NCBI GenBank assembly: GCA_024641895.1
Contig: JAHECE010000080.1
Location: forward strand, 1-8,497
Source of the DNA: Actinomycetales bacterium
GTDB taxonomy: Bacteria; Actinomycetota; Actinomycetes; Actinomycetales; JAHECE01
Length of the DNA: 8,497 nucleotides
Reading direction: 5' to 3'
Below are positions 1-4,920 of this stretch, piece after piece. A model generated the notes under the pieces. That model was not told the origin of the DNA. It made no database searches and was given only the letters and a program-made list of their open reading frames with translations. The position numbers and the translations under genes were made by a program. The first letter of the stretch is position 1. The number at the start of each line of letters is the position of its first letter.

Positions 1-396
1 GAGCGCCTTGGCCGCCAGCACCGGCAGCCTCGTGGGCACGGCGGTCAGCGTCGATCGGATCATGCCCGTGGAGTACTCGCTCGTGATGACGAGGACGCCG
101 AGTACGGCGACCGCCATCTGCGCCAGCACGTACCCGGCCGTCACGATCTGCAGGGCGGTCGGGCCGGCGCCGTCCGGGCCGCCCGGTCCACCTCCCGGTC
201 CACCTCCCGGTCCGCCGTCGCCGCTCGTCGCCGCCGCGATGAGCAGGCTGAGCCCGACCATGAGCAGCAGCGTGATCGAGAGCGTCCAGATGGTGGATCG
301 GACGGTGACGAACTTGATCCATTCCGAGCGGACGACCCGGGCGAAGGTCACGTGCTCGCGGGACGGCCGGGCGTCGGTCACGGCGGTGCTGCTCAT
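1..396 (-). CDS. ABC-2 type exporter permease, N-terminal part (gene runs off left edge)
   Basis: The first 132 codons are visible and in frame to base 1; the C-terminal part lies outside the window. The product should be the membrane subunit of an ABC exporter driven by the ATPase encoded just upstream. After a cytoplasmic N-terminus with the typical SEWIKF..VRST segment (residues 24-34) comes a first membrane helix (about 36-56), a Gly/Pro-rich loop (59-79), a second helix (about 84-105) and the ITSEYSTGMIRSTL motif (104-117) characteristic of actinobacterial ABC-2 permeases. The ATG at 396 overlaps the ATPase stop codon by 4 bp (ATGA), so translation is probably coupled. The substrate cannot be told from sequence. 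The family call is firm; the odd part is the Gly/Pro loop, made of 12-bp DNA repeats. Confidence 0.9.
   Translation of the reverse strand, partial: MSSTAVTDARPSREHVTFARVVRSEWIKFVTVRSTIWTLSITLLLMVGLSLLIAAATSGDGGPGGGPGGGPGGPDGAGPTALQIVTAGYVLAQMAVAVLGVLVITSEYSTGMIRSTLTAVPTRLPVLAAKAL
185..208. repeat. 12-bp tandem repeat coding a Gly/Pro loop
   Basis: GGTCCACCTCCC occurs twice back to back (185-196, 197-208) and continues as a degenerate copy beginning GGTCCGCC at 209. On the coding (minus) strand it specifies GPGG units at about permease residues 62-73, between the first two membrane helices. Because the unit is a multiple of three, gain or loss of a copy would change loop length without shifting the frame. 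Confidence 0.8.
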
Positions 397-1328
397 GAAG
401 CCTCCTCACTGCTGGTGTGGGTCGCTGACCCGGTGTGGAACTCGACGTCGTCCCGCGTGAGCGAGAAGAAGGCCTCCTCGAGGGAGCCGCTGACCGGCGT
501 CAGCTCGTGGAGGGTGAGACCTGCGGCCGCGGCCGCCTCACCCACCTGCTCGGCGGTGAGGCCGCGGACCGTGAACAGGCCGGGCTCGATGTCGACGAGC
601 GAGACGCCCTCACCGCGGAGCCGCTCCGCGAGATCCGCGGCGCGCGGCGAGCGGACGCGCACGGACGCGCCCTGCGACGCGTCGACGAGCTCCTGCACCG
701 GCCCGGAGGCGATGATCTTGCCCCGCCCGATGACGATCAGCTCGTCGGCCGTCAGGGCCATCTCGCTCATGAGGTGCGAGCTCAGGAAGACGGTGCGTCC
801 CTCCGCGGCGAGGGCCCGCACCATCTCGCGGACCCACTTGACCCCCTCGGGGTCGAGCCCGTTGGCCGGCTCGTCGAGAATGAGCGTCCTCGGGTCGCCC
901 AGCATCGCGACCGCGATACCCAGGCGTTGACCCATGCCGAGGGAGAAGCCCCCGACGCGGCGCTTGGCGACGCCGGTCAGCCCGGTCATCTCCAGGACCT
1001 CGTCCACGCGCCGTCGGCCGATGCCGTGCGTCGCGCCGAGCGCCCTCAGGTGCTGGTAGGCGCTGCGGCCGGTGTGCACGGCCTTCGCCTCGAGCAGCGC
1101 GCCGACCTCCCGCAGCGGCGCCTTGTGCTCGGCGTACGGCCGGCCGTTGACCGTGACCGCGCCGTGGGTCGGTCGGTCCAGGCCGACGATCATCCGCATC
1201 GTCGTCGACTTCCCGGCGCCGTTGGGCCCGAGGAACCCCGTCACGAGTCCGGGCCGGACGGTGAAGGAGATCCGGTCGACGGCGCGGGTCGGGCCGTAGT
1301 GCTTCGCGAGCTCGACTGCCTCGATCAT
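393..1328 (-). CDS. ABC exporter ATP-binding protein
   Basis: This 311-residue cytoplasmic ATPase should power the ABC-2 permease encoded next to it. The nucleotide-binding domain occupies about residues 1-215: Walker A GPNGAGKS (34-41), signature FSLGMGQR (128-135), Walker B with catalytic Glu LILDEP (149-154), D-loop NGLDP (156-160) and switch histidine SSHL (183-186, His185). The Q-loop position appears to carry Glu (LLEAK, 78-82) rather than Gln, which I recall as common in this actinobacterial group. Residues about 220-300 form the C-terminal accessory domain often attached to drug/antibiotic-type exporter ATPases (DUF4162-like). The ATG start at 1328 has a GGGGA site 8 nt upstream. The stop overlaps the permease start, and DUF2071 lies 81 bp upstream on the same strand, so all three may be co-transcribed. 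The substrate is unknown. Confidence 0.95.
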   Translation of the reverse strand: MIEAVELAKHYGPTRAVDRISFTVRPGLVTGFLGPNGAGKSTTMRMIVGLDRPTHGAVTVNGRPYAEHKAPLREVGALLEAKAVHTGRSAYQHLRALGATHGIGRRRVDEVLEMTGLTGVAKRRVGGFSLGMGQRLGIAVAMLGDPRTLILDEPANGLDPEGVKWVREMVRALAAEGRTVFLSSHLMSEMALTADELIVIGRGKIIASGPVQELVDASQGASVRVRSPRAADLAERLRGEGVSLVDIEPGLFTVRGLTAEQVGEAAAAAGLTLHELTPVSGSLEEAFFSLTRDDVEFHTGSATHTSSEEAS

Positions 1329-1409
1329 GGCAATGGTCCCCGTCCGGCTGGAGCGTGCGCGGTCCCGGCAAGCGTACGCAGGCGGTCCGACGAAGGCCCG
1401 CCCGGTGGG

Positions 1410-2138
1410 TCAGCGGCCGCGGACCAGCGACGGCGCCCCGAACCGGGCGTGCACGGCGGGTGCGAAGTGCACGAGCGGCTTCGCGTTCTTCGGCTCGGGT
1501 AGCCCGAAGTCGGTCAGCGGCCATCGCGGCGCGCGTGCGGTCGCCGCGCGCAGGAGCCAGGGCTCGTGCTCGACCGGGAGCCGCAGCAAGCGGCCGGCCG
1601 GGTGCGCGTAGGCGTTCCACCTGCCGGTCAGGGAGTCGAGCAGCCCCACGTGCTCCTCGACCGCCAGCGCCTCGCCCACCTCGACGCGCGCCGCGAAGAG
1701 CGGCCGCCCCGAGCGGTCGCCCGGTCGCCGGAACCCGTAGGTGTGCCTCGTCCCGGCCTGCTCGTGGCGGGCGTGGGCGAACCGGTACTGCACCCCGGCG
1801 CTGCGCAGCGCCCAGTTGAACGCCGGGCGGGGGGTGAAGAGGCGCAGGAAGTAGATGCCGTCGTGCCCGTCGGGCCCCCGCACGTAGGTGCGCACGTTGA
1901 GCTCCGGGAAGCGCGACAGCCGCGGGAAGGGCGGCAGGCCGACGAGCCGGACGTCGCACATCGCGAACGGCACGAGCGCCACCCAGGCGCTGCCGTCGAT
2001 CACGTCGGCCTCGAGGCCAGCGGGCAGCAGGCGTTGGACGTCCGCGGCGCGGAAGCGCCAGTGCAGGAAGGTCAGGTCGGCCCAGGTCTGGGTGGTGAAG
2101 GCGCGGTCGATCTCGCTGTCCGGCGTTCGCCCGCTCAT
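1410..2138 (-). CDS. DUF2071 family protein (YqjF-like)
   Basis: The 242-residue protein matches DUF2071, an uncharacterised family related in fold to acetoacetate decarboxylase-like proteins; no reaction is established. Visible family landmarks are LHWRF (25-29), LLPAGLEADVIDGSAWVALV (37-56), FPELNVRTYV (77-86), GIYFLRL (94-100), HEPWLL (191-196) and the C-terminal VHFAPAVHARFG (223-234). Length fits a complete single-domain member. The reading frame stays open upstream to about 2630, but that part is antisense to the SixA-like gene and has no family similarity. The ATG at 2138 puts the LHWRF motif at the usual distance from the N-terminus and has a GGTGGA-like site 8 nt upstream. The ABC ATPase gene follows after 81 bp on the same strand. 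Family identity is confident; role is unknown. Confidence 0.9.
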   Translation of the reverse strand: MSGRTPDSEIDRAFTTQTWADLTFLHWRFRAADVQRLLPAGLEADVIDGSAWVALVPFAMCDVRLVGLPPFPRLSRFPELNVRTYVRGPDGHDGIYFLRLFTPRPAFNWALRSAGVQYRFAHARHEQAGTRHTYGFRRPGDRSGRPLFAARVEVGEALAVEEHVGLLDSLTGRWNAYAHPAGRLLRLPVEHEPWLLRAATARAPRWPLTDFGLPEPKNAKPLVHFAPAVHARFGAPSLVRGR

Positions 2139-2220
2139 CGGGCGATCATCCACCACATCGGGGCCGGTCGCGCGTACGGTCTGAGTCGACGGGTGTTCAC
2201 CGAGCGGGGCGGAGGCTGTC
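2139..2220. promoter_or_regulatory. Divergent promoter region between DUF2071 and SixA-like genes
   Basis: This 82-bp gap separates two divergently transcribed starts, so promoters for both directions should be in or near it. On the plus strand TACGGT at 2175-2180 fits the TANNNT -10 pattern but has no good -35 at 17 bp. On the minus strand TCGACT (complement of 2187-2192) is a possible -35 without a clear -10. GGAGG at 2211-2215 is the ribosome site for the rightward gene. Promoter positions are tentative. Confidence 0.3.
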
Positions 2221-2685
2221 GTGGACGTGTACCTCATGCAGCACGGCATGGCCCTGACCGAGGAGCAGGACCCCGCCCGGCCCTTGTCCGAGGACGGGCG
2301 CGCCGCGGTCGAGGCCGTCGTCGCGCGGGCTCGCGGTGCCGGTGTCGACATCGACCTGTGCCTGCACAGCGGCAAGATGCGCGCTGCGCAGACGGCGCAG
2401 ATCCTCGCTGAAGGTCTGGGCATCGACGACGTCCGTACCCACGCCGGCCTGAACCCGTCCGACGACGTCACACCGGTCGCGCACTGGCTCGCGGAGTCCG
2501 GCGCCGACTCGATCGCCGTCGTCGGCCACCTGCCGTTCCTCGACCGGCTCCTGTCTCTGCTCGTGGCGGGCGACGTCGCAGCGCAGGCGGTGCGTTTCCA
2601 TAACGCCGGGCTCGTCAAGCTCGTGCCCAAGGGTGATGAGGTCGGCTACACCGTCGACTGGGCGCTCGTCCCCGACCTCGCATAG
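2221..2685 (+). CDS. sixA: SixA-like phosphohistidine phosphatase (histidine phosphatase superfamily)
   Basis: The 154-residue cytoplasmic protein belongs to the histidine phosphatase (phosphoglycerate-mutase-like) superfamily, SixA group, whose members remove phosphate from phosphohistidine or small phosphorylated substrates. The N-terminal nucleophile motif is QHG (7-9, His8) rather than the classical RHG. The second conserved block is HSGKMRAAQTA (49-59, phosphate-binding Arg54), and the C-terminal catalytic histidine is His103 in VGHLPFLDRL. Length is normal for SixA. GTG at 2221 is chosen because GGAGG lies 5 nt upstream and because it places the QHG motif immediately after a short first beta strand. 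It is transcribed divergently from DUF2071 and converges on the first NlpC/P60 gene. The physiological substrate cannot be assigned, since E. coli SixA acts on partners (ArcB, PTS proteins) not seen here. Confidence 0.88.
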   Translation: MDVYLMQHGMALTEEQDPARPLSEDGRAAVEAVVARARGAGVDIDLCLHSGKMRAAQTAQILAEGLGIDDVRTHAGLNPSDDVTPVAHWLAESGADSIAVVGHLPFLDRLLSLLVAGDVAAQAVRFHNAGLVKLVPKGDEVGYTVDWALVPDLA

Positions 2686-2751
2686 CCCCGCACCCGGACG
2701 GCGCGCGACCTTGAGGGGTGCGGCGACCGCTCACGCGCGTCGTGGCAGCCG

Positions 2752-2786
2752 GACGGCCCGCGTCCTGGTCGAGGGTGCGGGCCGTC
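2752..2786. terminator. GC-rich hairpin, probable bidirectional terminator (copy A)
   Basis: GACGGCCCGC (2752-2761) and GCGGGCCGTC (2777-2786) are perfect 10-bp inverted arms with a 15-nt loop, located between the convergent SixA-like and NlpC/P60 genes. A weaker pair, GGCCCG (2795-2800) and CGGGCC (2811-2816), sits nearby. No U-tract follows on either strand, so intrinsic termination is inferred from position and stem strength only. Confidence 0.5.
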
Positions 2787-2837
2787 GGTTGTGTGGCCCG
2801 GTGGGGTGGTCGGGCCGTGTGGGTCAGGGGTGGTGGG

Positions 2838-3494
2838 TCAGAGGACGCGGATGTAGATGGGGTTGGCGCCGTAGATCGGGCCCTCGCTGAGCGGGGTGCC
2901 GGGCTGGCGGGCGGCGATGTGCTGGCCGTTGCCGGTGTAGATGCCGACGTGGCCGGGCCACCAGATGAGGTCGCCGGGCTGGGCCTGGGAGGCCGGCACG
3001 ACGGTGCCGGCGTAGCGCTGGGCGGCGGAGCTGCGGGGCAGGGTGATGCCGACCTGGGCGAAGACGTAGCTCGTGAAGCCGGAGCAGTCGAAGCCGGCCG
3101 GGGTGGAGCCGCCGGAGACGTAGGGGACGCCGATGTAGCGGCGGGCGATGGAGAGCACGGCGGCTGCGCTGGCGCTCGTCGGAGCGGCGGGGGCGGACAG
3201 TGCGGTGCGCGCCGAGCTGCGCGAGGCGGTGGTGGTGGCGCGCACGACGGGCGGGGGTGCGGGCTTCTCGCCGCGGACCTCGGTGGTGGCGATGGTCCAC
3301 GCGGCCTCGGCGGGTACGACGACGGTGGCGGCCTGCGGGGCGGCGGGCTTGATGTCGGTCTGCGGGGCGGCGGGCTCGGGGGCCGCGAACGCGACCGGGG
3401 CGGCCATCGTCAGCGCGAGGCCGGCGGAGGCGGCGATGGCGATGTTCTGGCCGATGCGCCGTGCGGTGCGGGGGCGGGTGGTGGTGGTGTTCAC
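2838..3494 (-). CDS. Secreted NlpC/P60 peptidoglycan endopeptidase, copy A
   Basis: The 218-residue precursor is an extracellular cysteine peptidase of the NlpC/P60 (C40) family, expected to cut peptide stems in peptidoglycan. A signal peptide is clear: basic n-region (residues 7-13), hydrophobic core (about 17-35) and an AFA|A cleavage site near 37. A Pro/Ala-rich, probably disordered linker (38-110) includes a 9-residue repeat beginning PAAPQ (41-49, 50-54). The catalytic domain fills 111-218 with Cys137 in FDCSGF, His182 in PGHVGIY and the third polar residue His192. The fold is complete but minimal, with no SH3, LysM or coiled-coil targeting domain. The start is GTG at 3494; the nearest ribosome-site-like AGGAG is 12 nt upstream, which is long. 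The protein is identical to copy B at 3926-4582. Hydrolase identity is firm; its exact bond specificity is unknown. Confidence 0.93.
   Translation of the reverse strand: MNTTTTRPRTARRIGQNIAIAASAGLALTMAAPVAFAAPEPAAPQTDIKPAAPQAATVVVPAEAAWTIATTEVRGEKPAPPPVVRATTTASRSSARTALSAPAAPTSASAAAVLSIARRYIGVPYVSGGSTPAGFDCSGFTSYVFAQVGITLPRSSAAQRYAGTVVPASQAQPGDLIWWPGHVGIYTGNGQHIAARQPGTPLSEGPIYGANPIYIRVL
3333..3376. repeat. 17-bp direct repeat in the NlpC/P60 linker
   Basis: CTGCGGGGCGGCGGGCT occurs at 3333-3349 and again at 3360-3376, a 27-bp period that encodes the 9-residue PAAPQ-type repeat of the linker just after the signal peptide. The same pair occurs in copy B at 4421-4437 and 4448-4464. Confidence 0.75.
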
Positions 3495-3670
3495 GTTGTC
3501 TCAGGTCTCCTGTGCCGGCGGGTCGAGGTGTGCGTCCGGGGCGGTGGTGCTGCCCGGGTCTCACCTCTGCGGAGAAGGTCTCCGTCCCTGCCGCGGCGAG
3601 CGATCTGTGGGTCTGGGGCGGCGGCAGGGTTGTCATCCGCTCCAGCGCCCGCACCGTGTGTTGTGCGAGT
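3495..3670 (-). promoter_or_regulatory. Long structured 5' leader of NlpC/P60 copy A (candidate cis-regulatory RNA)
   Basis: Between a possible promoter and the GTG start lies about 175 nt with no credible gene but with clear inverted repeats. They are a 9-bp perfect stem (3586-3594 with 3621-3629, 26-nt loop), a tight 6-bp hairpin with a 3-nt loop (3570-3584, CGGAGA/TCTCCG) and a 5-bp stem (3536-3540 with 3553-3557). Secreted wall hydrolase genes of actinobacteria are often controlled by leader RNAs, notably c-di-AMP (ydaO) riboswitches. I could not recognise the conserved ydaO core here, so this is called only a structured leader. It occurs unchanged in copy B. Confidence 0.35.
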
Positions 3671-3676
3671 GGTTCC

Positions 3677-3706
3677 AGTCTGCCCAGCACCGCACCCGAA
3701 AGTCAC
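3677..3706 (-). promoter_or_regulatory. Tentative promoter of NlpC/P60 copy A
   Basis: On the minus strand GTGACT (3706-3701) and CAGACT (3682-3677) are separated by 18 bp and resemble weak -35 and -10 elements. They lie just downstream, in the direction of transcription, of the operator cluster, which would give a start near 3670. Neither box is close to consensus, so this is a low-confidence guess. Confidence 0.25.
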
Positions 3707-3733
3707 GGTCAGGTCACGGTGACGATGATCACA
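3702..3733. promoter_or_regulatory. CRP/GlxR-like operator cluster upstream of NlpC/P60 copy A
   Basis: The core is GGTGACGATGATCACA at 3718-3733, which matches the CRP/FNR-family palindrome TGTGA-N6-TCACA at 9 of 10 half-site positions. It is flanked by two exact GTCACGGT repeats (3702-3709, 3713-3720) spaced 11 bp apart, about one helical turn, and the second makes an overlapping palindrome GTCAC-G-GTGAC (3713-3723). Wall-remodelling genes such as rpf in mycobacteria and corynebacteria are known targets of CRP/GlxR regulators, so cAMP-type control is plausible. Binding is inferred. It is repeated exactly at 4790-4821. Confidence 0.5.
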
Positions 3734-3839
3734 CGGCTCCGCGGGCACGCCAGAGACGGCGTATGCGCAGGTCAGGGCACCAGCGCGGCCACGGTGGCGG
3801 TGGTGTGACCCAGACCGCTCACGCGCGTCGTGGCAGCCG

Positions 3840-3874
3840 GACGGCCCGCGTCCTGGTCGAGGGTGCGGGCCGTC
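3840..3874. terminator. GC-rich hairpin downstream of NlpC/P60 copy B
   Basis: This is the exact duplicate of the 2752-2786 hairpin (10-bp arms 3840-3849 and 3865-3874). Here it lies between the stop of copy B and the operator region of copy A, so if it terminates it isolates the two copies as separate transcription units. No U-tract is present. Confidence 0.5.
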
Positions 3875-3925
3875 GGTTGTGTGGCCCGGTGGGGTGGTCG
3901 GGCCGTGTGGGTCAGGGGTGGTGGG

Positions 3926-4582
3926 TCAGAGGACGCGGATGTAGATGGGGTTGGCGCCGTAGATCGGGCCCTCGCTGAGCGGGGTGCCGGGCTGGCGGGC
4001 GGCGATGTGCTGGCCGTTGCCGGTGTAGATGCCGACGTGGCCGGGCCACCAGATGAGGTCGCCGGGCTGGGCCTGGGAGGCCGGCACGACGGTGCCGGCG
4101 TAGCGCTGGGCGGCGGAGCTGCGGGGCAGGGTGATGCCGACCTGGGCGAAGACGTAGCTCGTGAAGCCGGAGCAGTCGAAGCCGGCCGGGGTGGAGCCGC
4201 CGGAGACGTAGGGGACGCCGATGTAGCGGCGGGCGATGGAGAGCACGGCGGCTGCGCTGGCGCTCGTCGGAGCGGCGGGGGCGGACAGTGCGGTGCGCGC
4301 CGAGCTGCGCGAGGCGGTGGTGGTGGCGCGCACGACGGGCGGGGGTGCGGGCTTCTCGCCGCGGACCTCGGTGGTGGCGATGGTCCACGCGGCCTCGGCG
4401 GGTACGACGACGGTGGCGGCCTGCGGGGCGGCGGGCTTGATGTCGGTCTGCGGGGCGGCGGGCTCGGGGGCCGCGAACGCGACCGGGGCGGCCATCGTCA
4501 GCGCGAGGCCGGCGGAGGCGGCGATGGCGATGTTCTGGCCGATGCGCCGTGCGGTGCGGGGGCGGGTGGTGGTGGTGTTCAC
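3926..4582 (-). CDS. Secreted NlpC/P60 peptidoglycan endopeptidase, copy B
   Basis: This second complete gene encodes a protein identical over all 218 residues to that of 2838-3494, and I saw no synonymous difference either. It has the same Sec signal peptide (cleavage near residue 37), Pro/Ala-rich linker and NlpC/P60 domain with Cys137, His182 and His192. The GTG start at 4582 again has AGGAG 12 nt upstream. It carries its own operator, leader and downstream hairpin, so both copies look functional and the likely consequence is higher dosage rather than a new activity. It lies 343 bp downstream of the stop of the GT2-GtrA gene, also leftward (338 bp from that stop to this start). The absence of divergence implies a very recent duplication or ongoing gene conversion; collapse or expansion during assembly must also be considered. 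Confidence 0.93.
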   Translation of the reverse strand: MNTTTTRPRTARRIGQNIAIAASAGLALTMAAPVAFAAPEPAAPQTDIKPAAPQAATVVVPAEAAWTIATTEVRGEKPAPPPVVRATTTASRSSARTALSAPAAPTSASAAAVLSIARRYIGVPYVSGGSTPAGFDCSGFTSYVFAQVGITLPRSSAAQRYAGTVVPASQAQPGDLIWWPGHVGIYTGNGQHIAARQPGTPLSEGPIYGANPIYIRVL

Positions 4583-4758
4583 GTTGTCTCAGGTCTCCTG
4601 TGCCGGCGGGTCGAGGTGTGCGTCCGGGGCGGTGGTGCTGCCCGGGTCTCACCTCTGCGGAGAAGGTCTCCGTCCCTGCCGCGGCGAGCGATCTGTGGGT
4701 CTGGGGCGGCGGCAGGGTTGTCATCCGCTCCAGCGCCCGCACCGTGTGTTGTGCGAGT
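4583..4758 (-). promoter_or_regulatory. Long structured 5' leader of NlpC/P60 copy B
   Basis: This is identical to the copy A leader. The inverted repeats are at 4674-4682 with 4709-4717 (9 bp), 4658-4672 (6-bp hairpin) and 4624-4628 with 4641-4645. No gene is seen between 4583 and 4920; the rest of that gap holds the operator cluster and the right edge of the duplication. Confidence 0.35.
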
Positions 4759-4789
4759 GGTTCCAGTCTGCCCAGCACCGCACCCGAAA

Positions 4790-4821
4790 GTCACGGTCAG
4801 GTCACGGTGACGATGATCACA
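4790..4821. promoter_or_regulatory. CRP/GlxR-like operator cluster upstream of NlpC/P60 copy B
   Basis: This is the exact duplicate of 3702-3733, with the TGTGA-N6-TCACA-like palindrome at 4806-4821 and GTCACGGT repeats at 4790-4797 and 4801-4808. The only base that differs between the copies (4855) is 34 bp beyond this cluster, so the regulatory core is the same in both. Confidence 0.5.
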
Positions 4822-4920
4822 CGGCTCCGCGGGCACGCCAGAGACGGCGTATGCCCAGGTCAGGGCACCAGCGCGGCCACGGTGGCGGTGGTGTGACCCA
4901 GACCGCTCGGACGGGGTTTC

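Larger units (their letters stand above)
2725..3812. repeat. 1088-bp tandem duplication, copy A
   Basis: Every base from 2725 to 3812 recurs 1088 bp to the right (3813-4900) except one: G3767 here is C at 4855. Left of 2725 the copies diverge at once (C2724 versus A3812). The unit contains a downstream hairpin, a complete NlpC/P60 gene, its leader and an operator cluster, so it is an entire transcription unit. It begins with GACCGCTC, the same 8 bp that begin copy B and follow copy B. Confidence 0.97.
3813..4900. repeat. 1088-bp tandem duplication, copy B
   Basis: This is the second head-to-tail copy of the unit at 2725-3812, with one mismatch seen by eye (C4855). A third partial occurrence, GACCGCTC at 4901-4908, follows directly, after which similarity stops (A3821 versus G4909). 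Since transcription is leftward, copy B lies upstream of copy A and is separated from it by its own hairpin (3840-3874). No transposase or terminal inverted repeat accompanies either copy. Confidence 0.97.

Noticed and set aside
185..211. Short tandem repeats as a CRISPR array.
   Set aside because: Two 12-bp units without spacers, inside a coding loop.
610..1959. 449-residue Arg/Ala-rich leftward open frame across the ABC ATPase and DUF2071 genes.
   Set aside because: It lies in another frame of two well-recognised genes and has shadow-type composition.
2139..2630. N-terminal extension of the DUF2071 gene (frame open to 2630).
   Set aside because: The extension is antisense to the SixA-like gene, has no family similarity, and the ATG at 2138 already gives the family's usual N-terminus.
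3495..3670. c-di-AMP (ydaO-yuaA) riboswitch upstream of the NlpC/P60 genes.
   Set aside because: The position is right, but I could not match the conserved GGGGUGAAUC-type and CAGCUAAC-type core elements; only a general structured leader is claimed.
2718..4810. Gly-rich and Arg/His-rich open frames opposite and in other frames of the NlpC/P60 genes.
   Set aside because: Low-complexity compositions typical of high-GC shadow frames; the NlpC/P60 frame has signal peptide and catalytic motifs.
2725..4908. Duplicated unit as an insertion sequence or composite transposon with an 8-bp target-site duplication (GACCGCTC).
   Set aside because: No transposase gene and no terminal inverted repeats are present; the 8 bp also occur at the internal junction, which fits tandem duplication at microhomology better.
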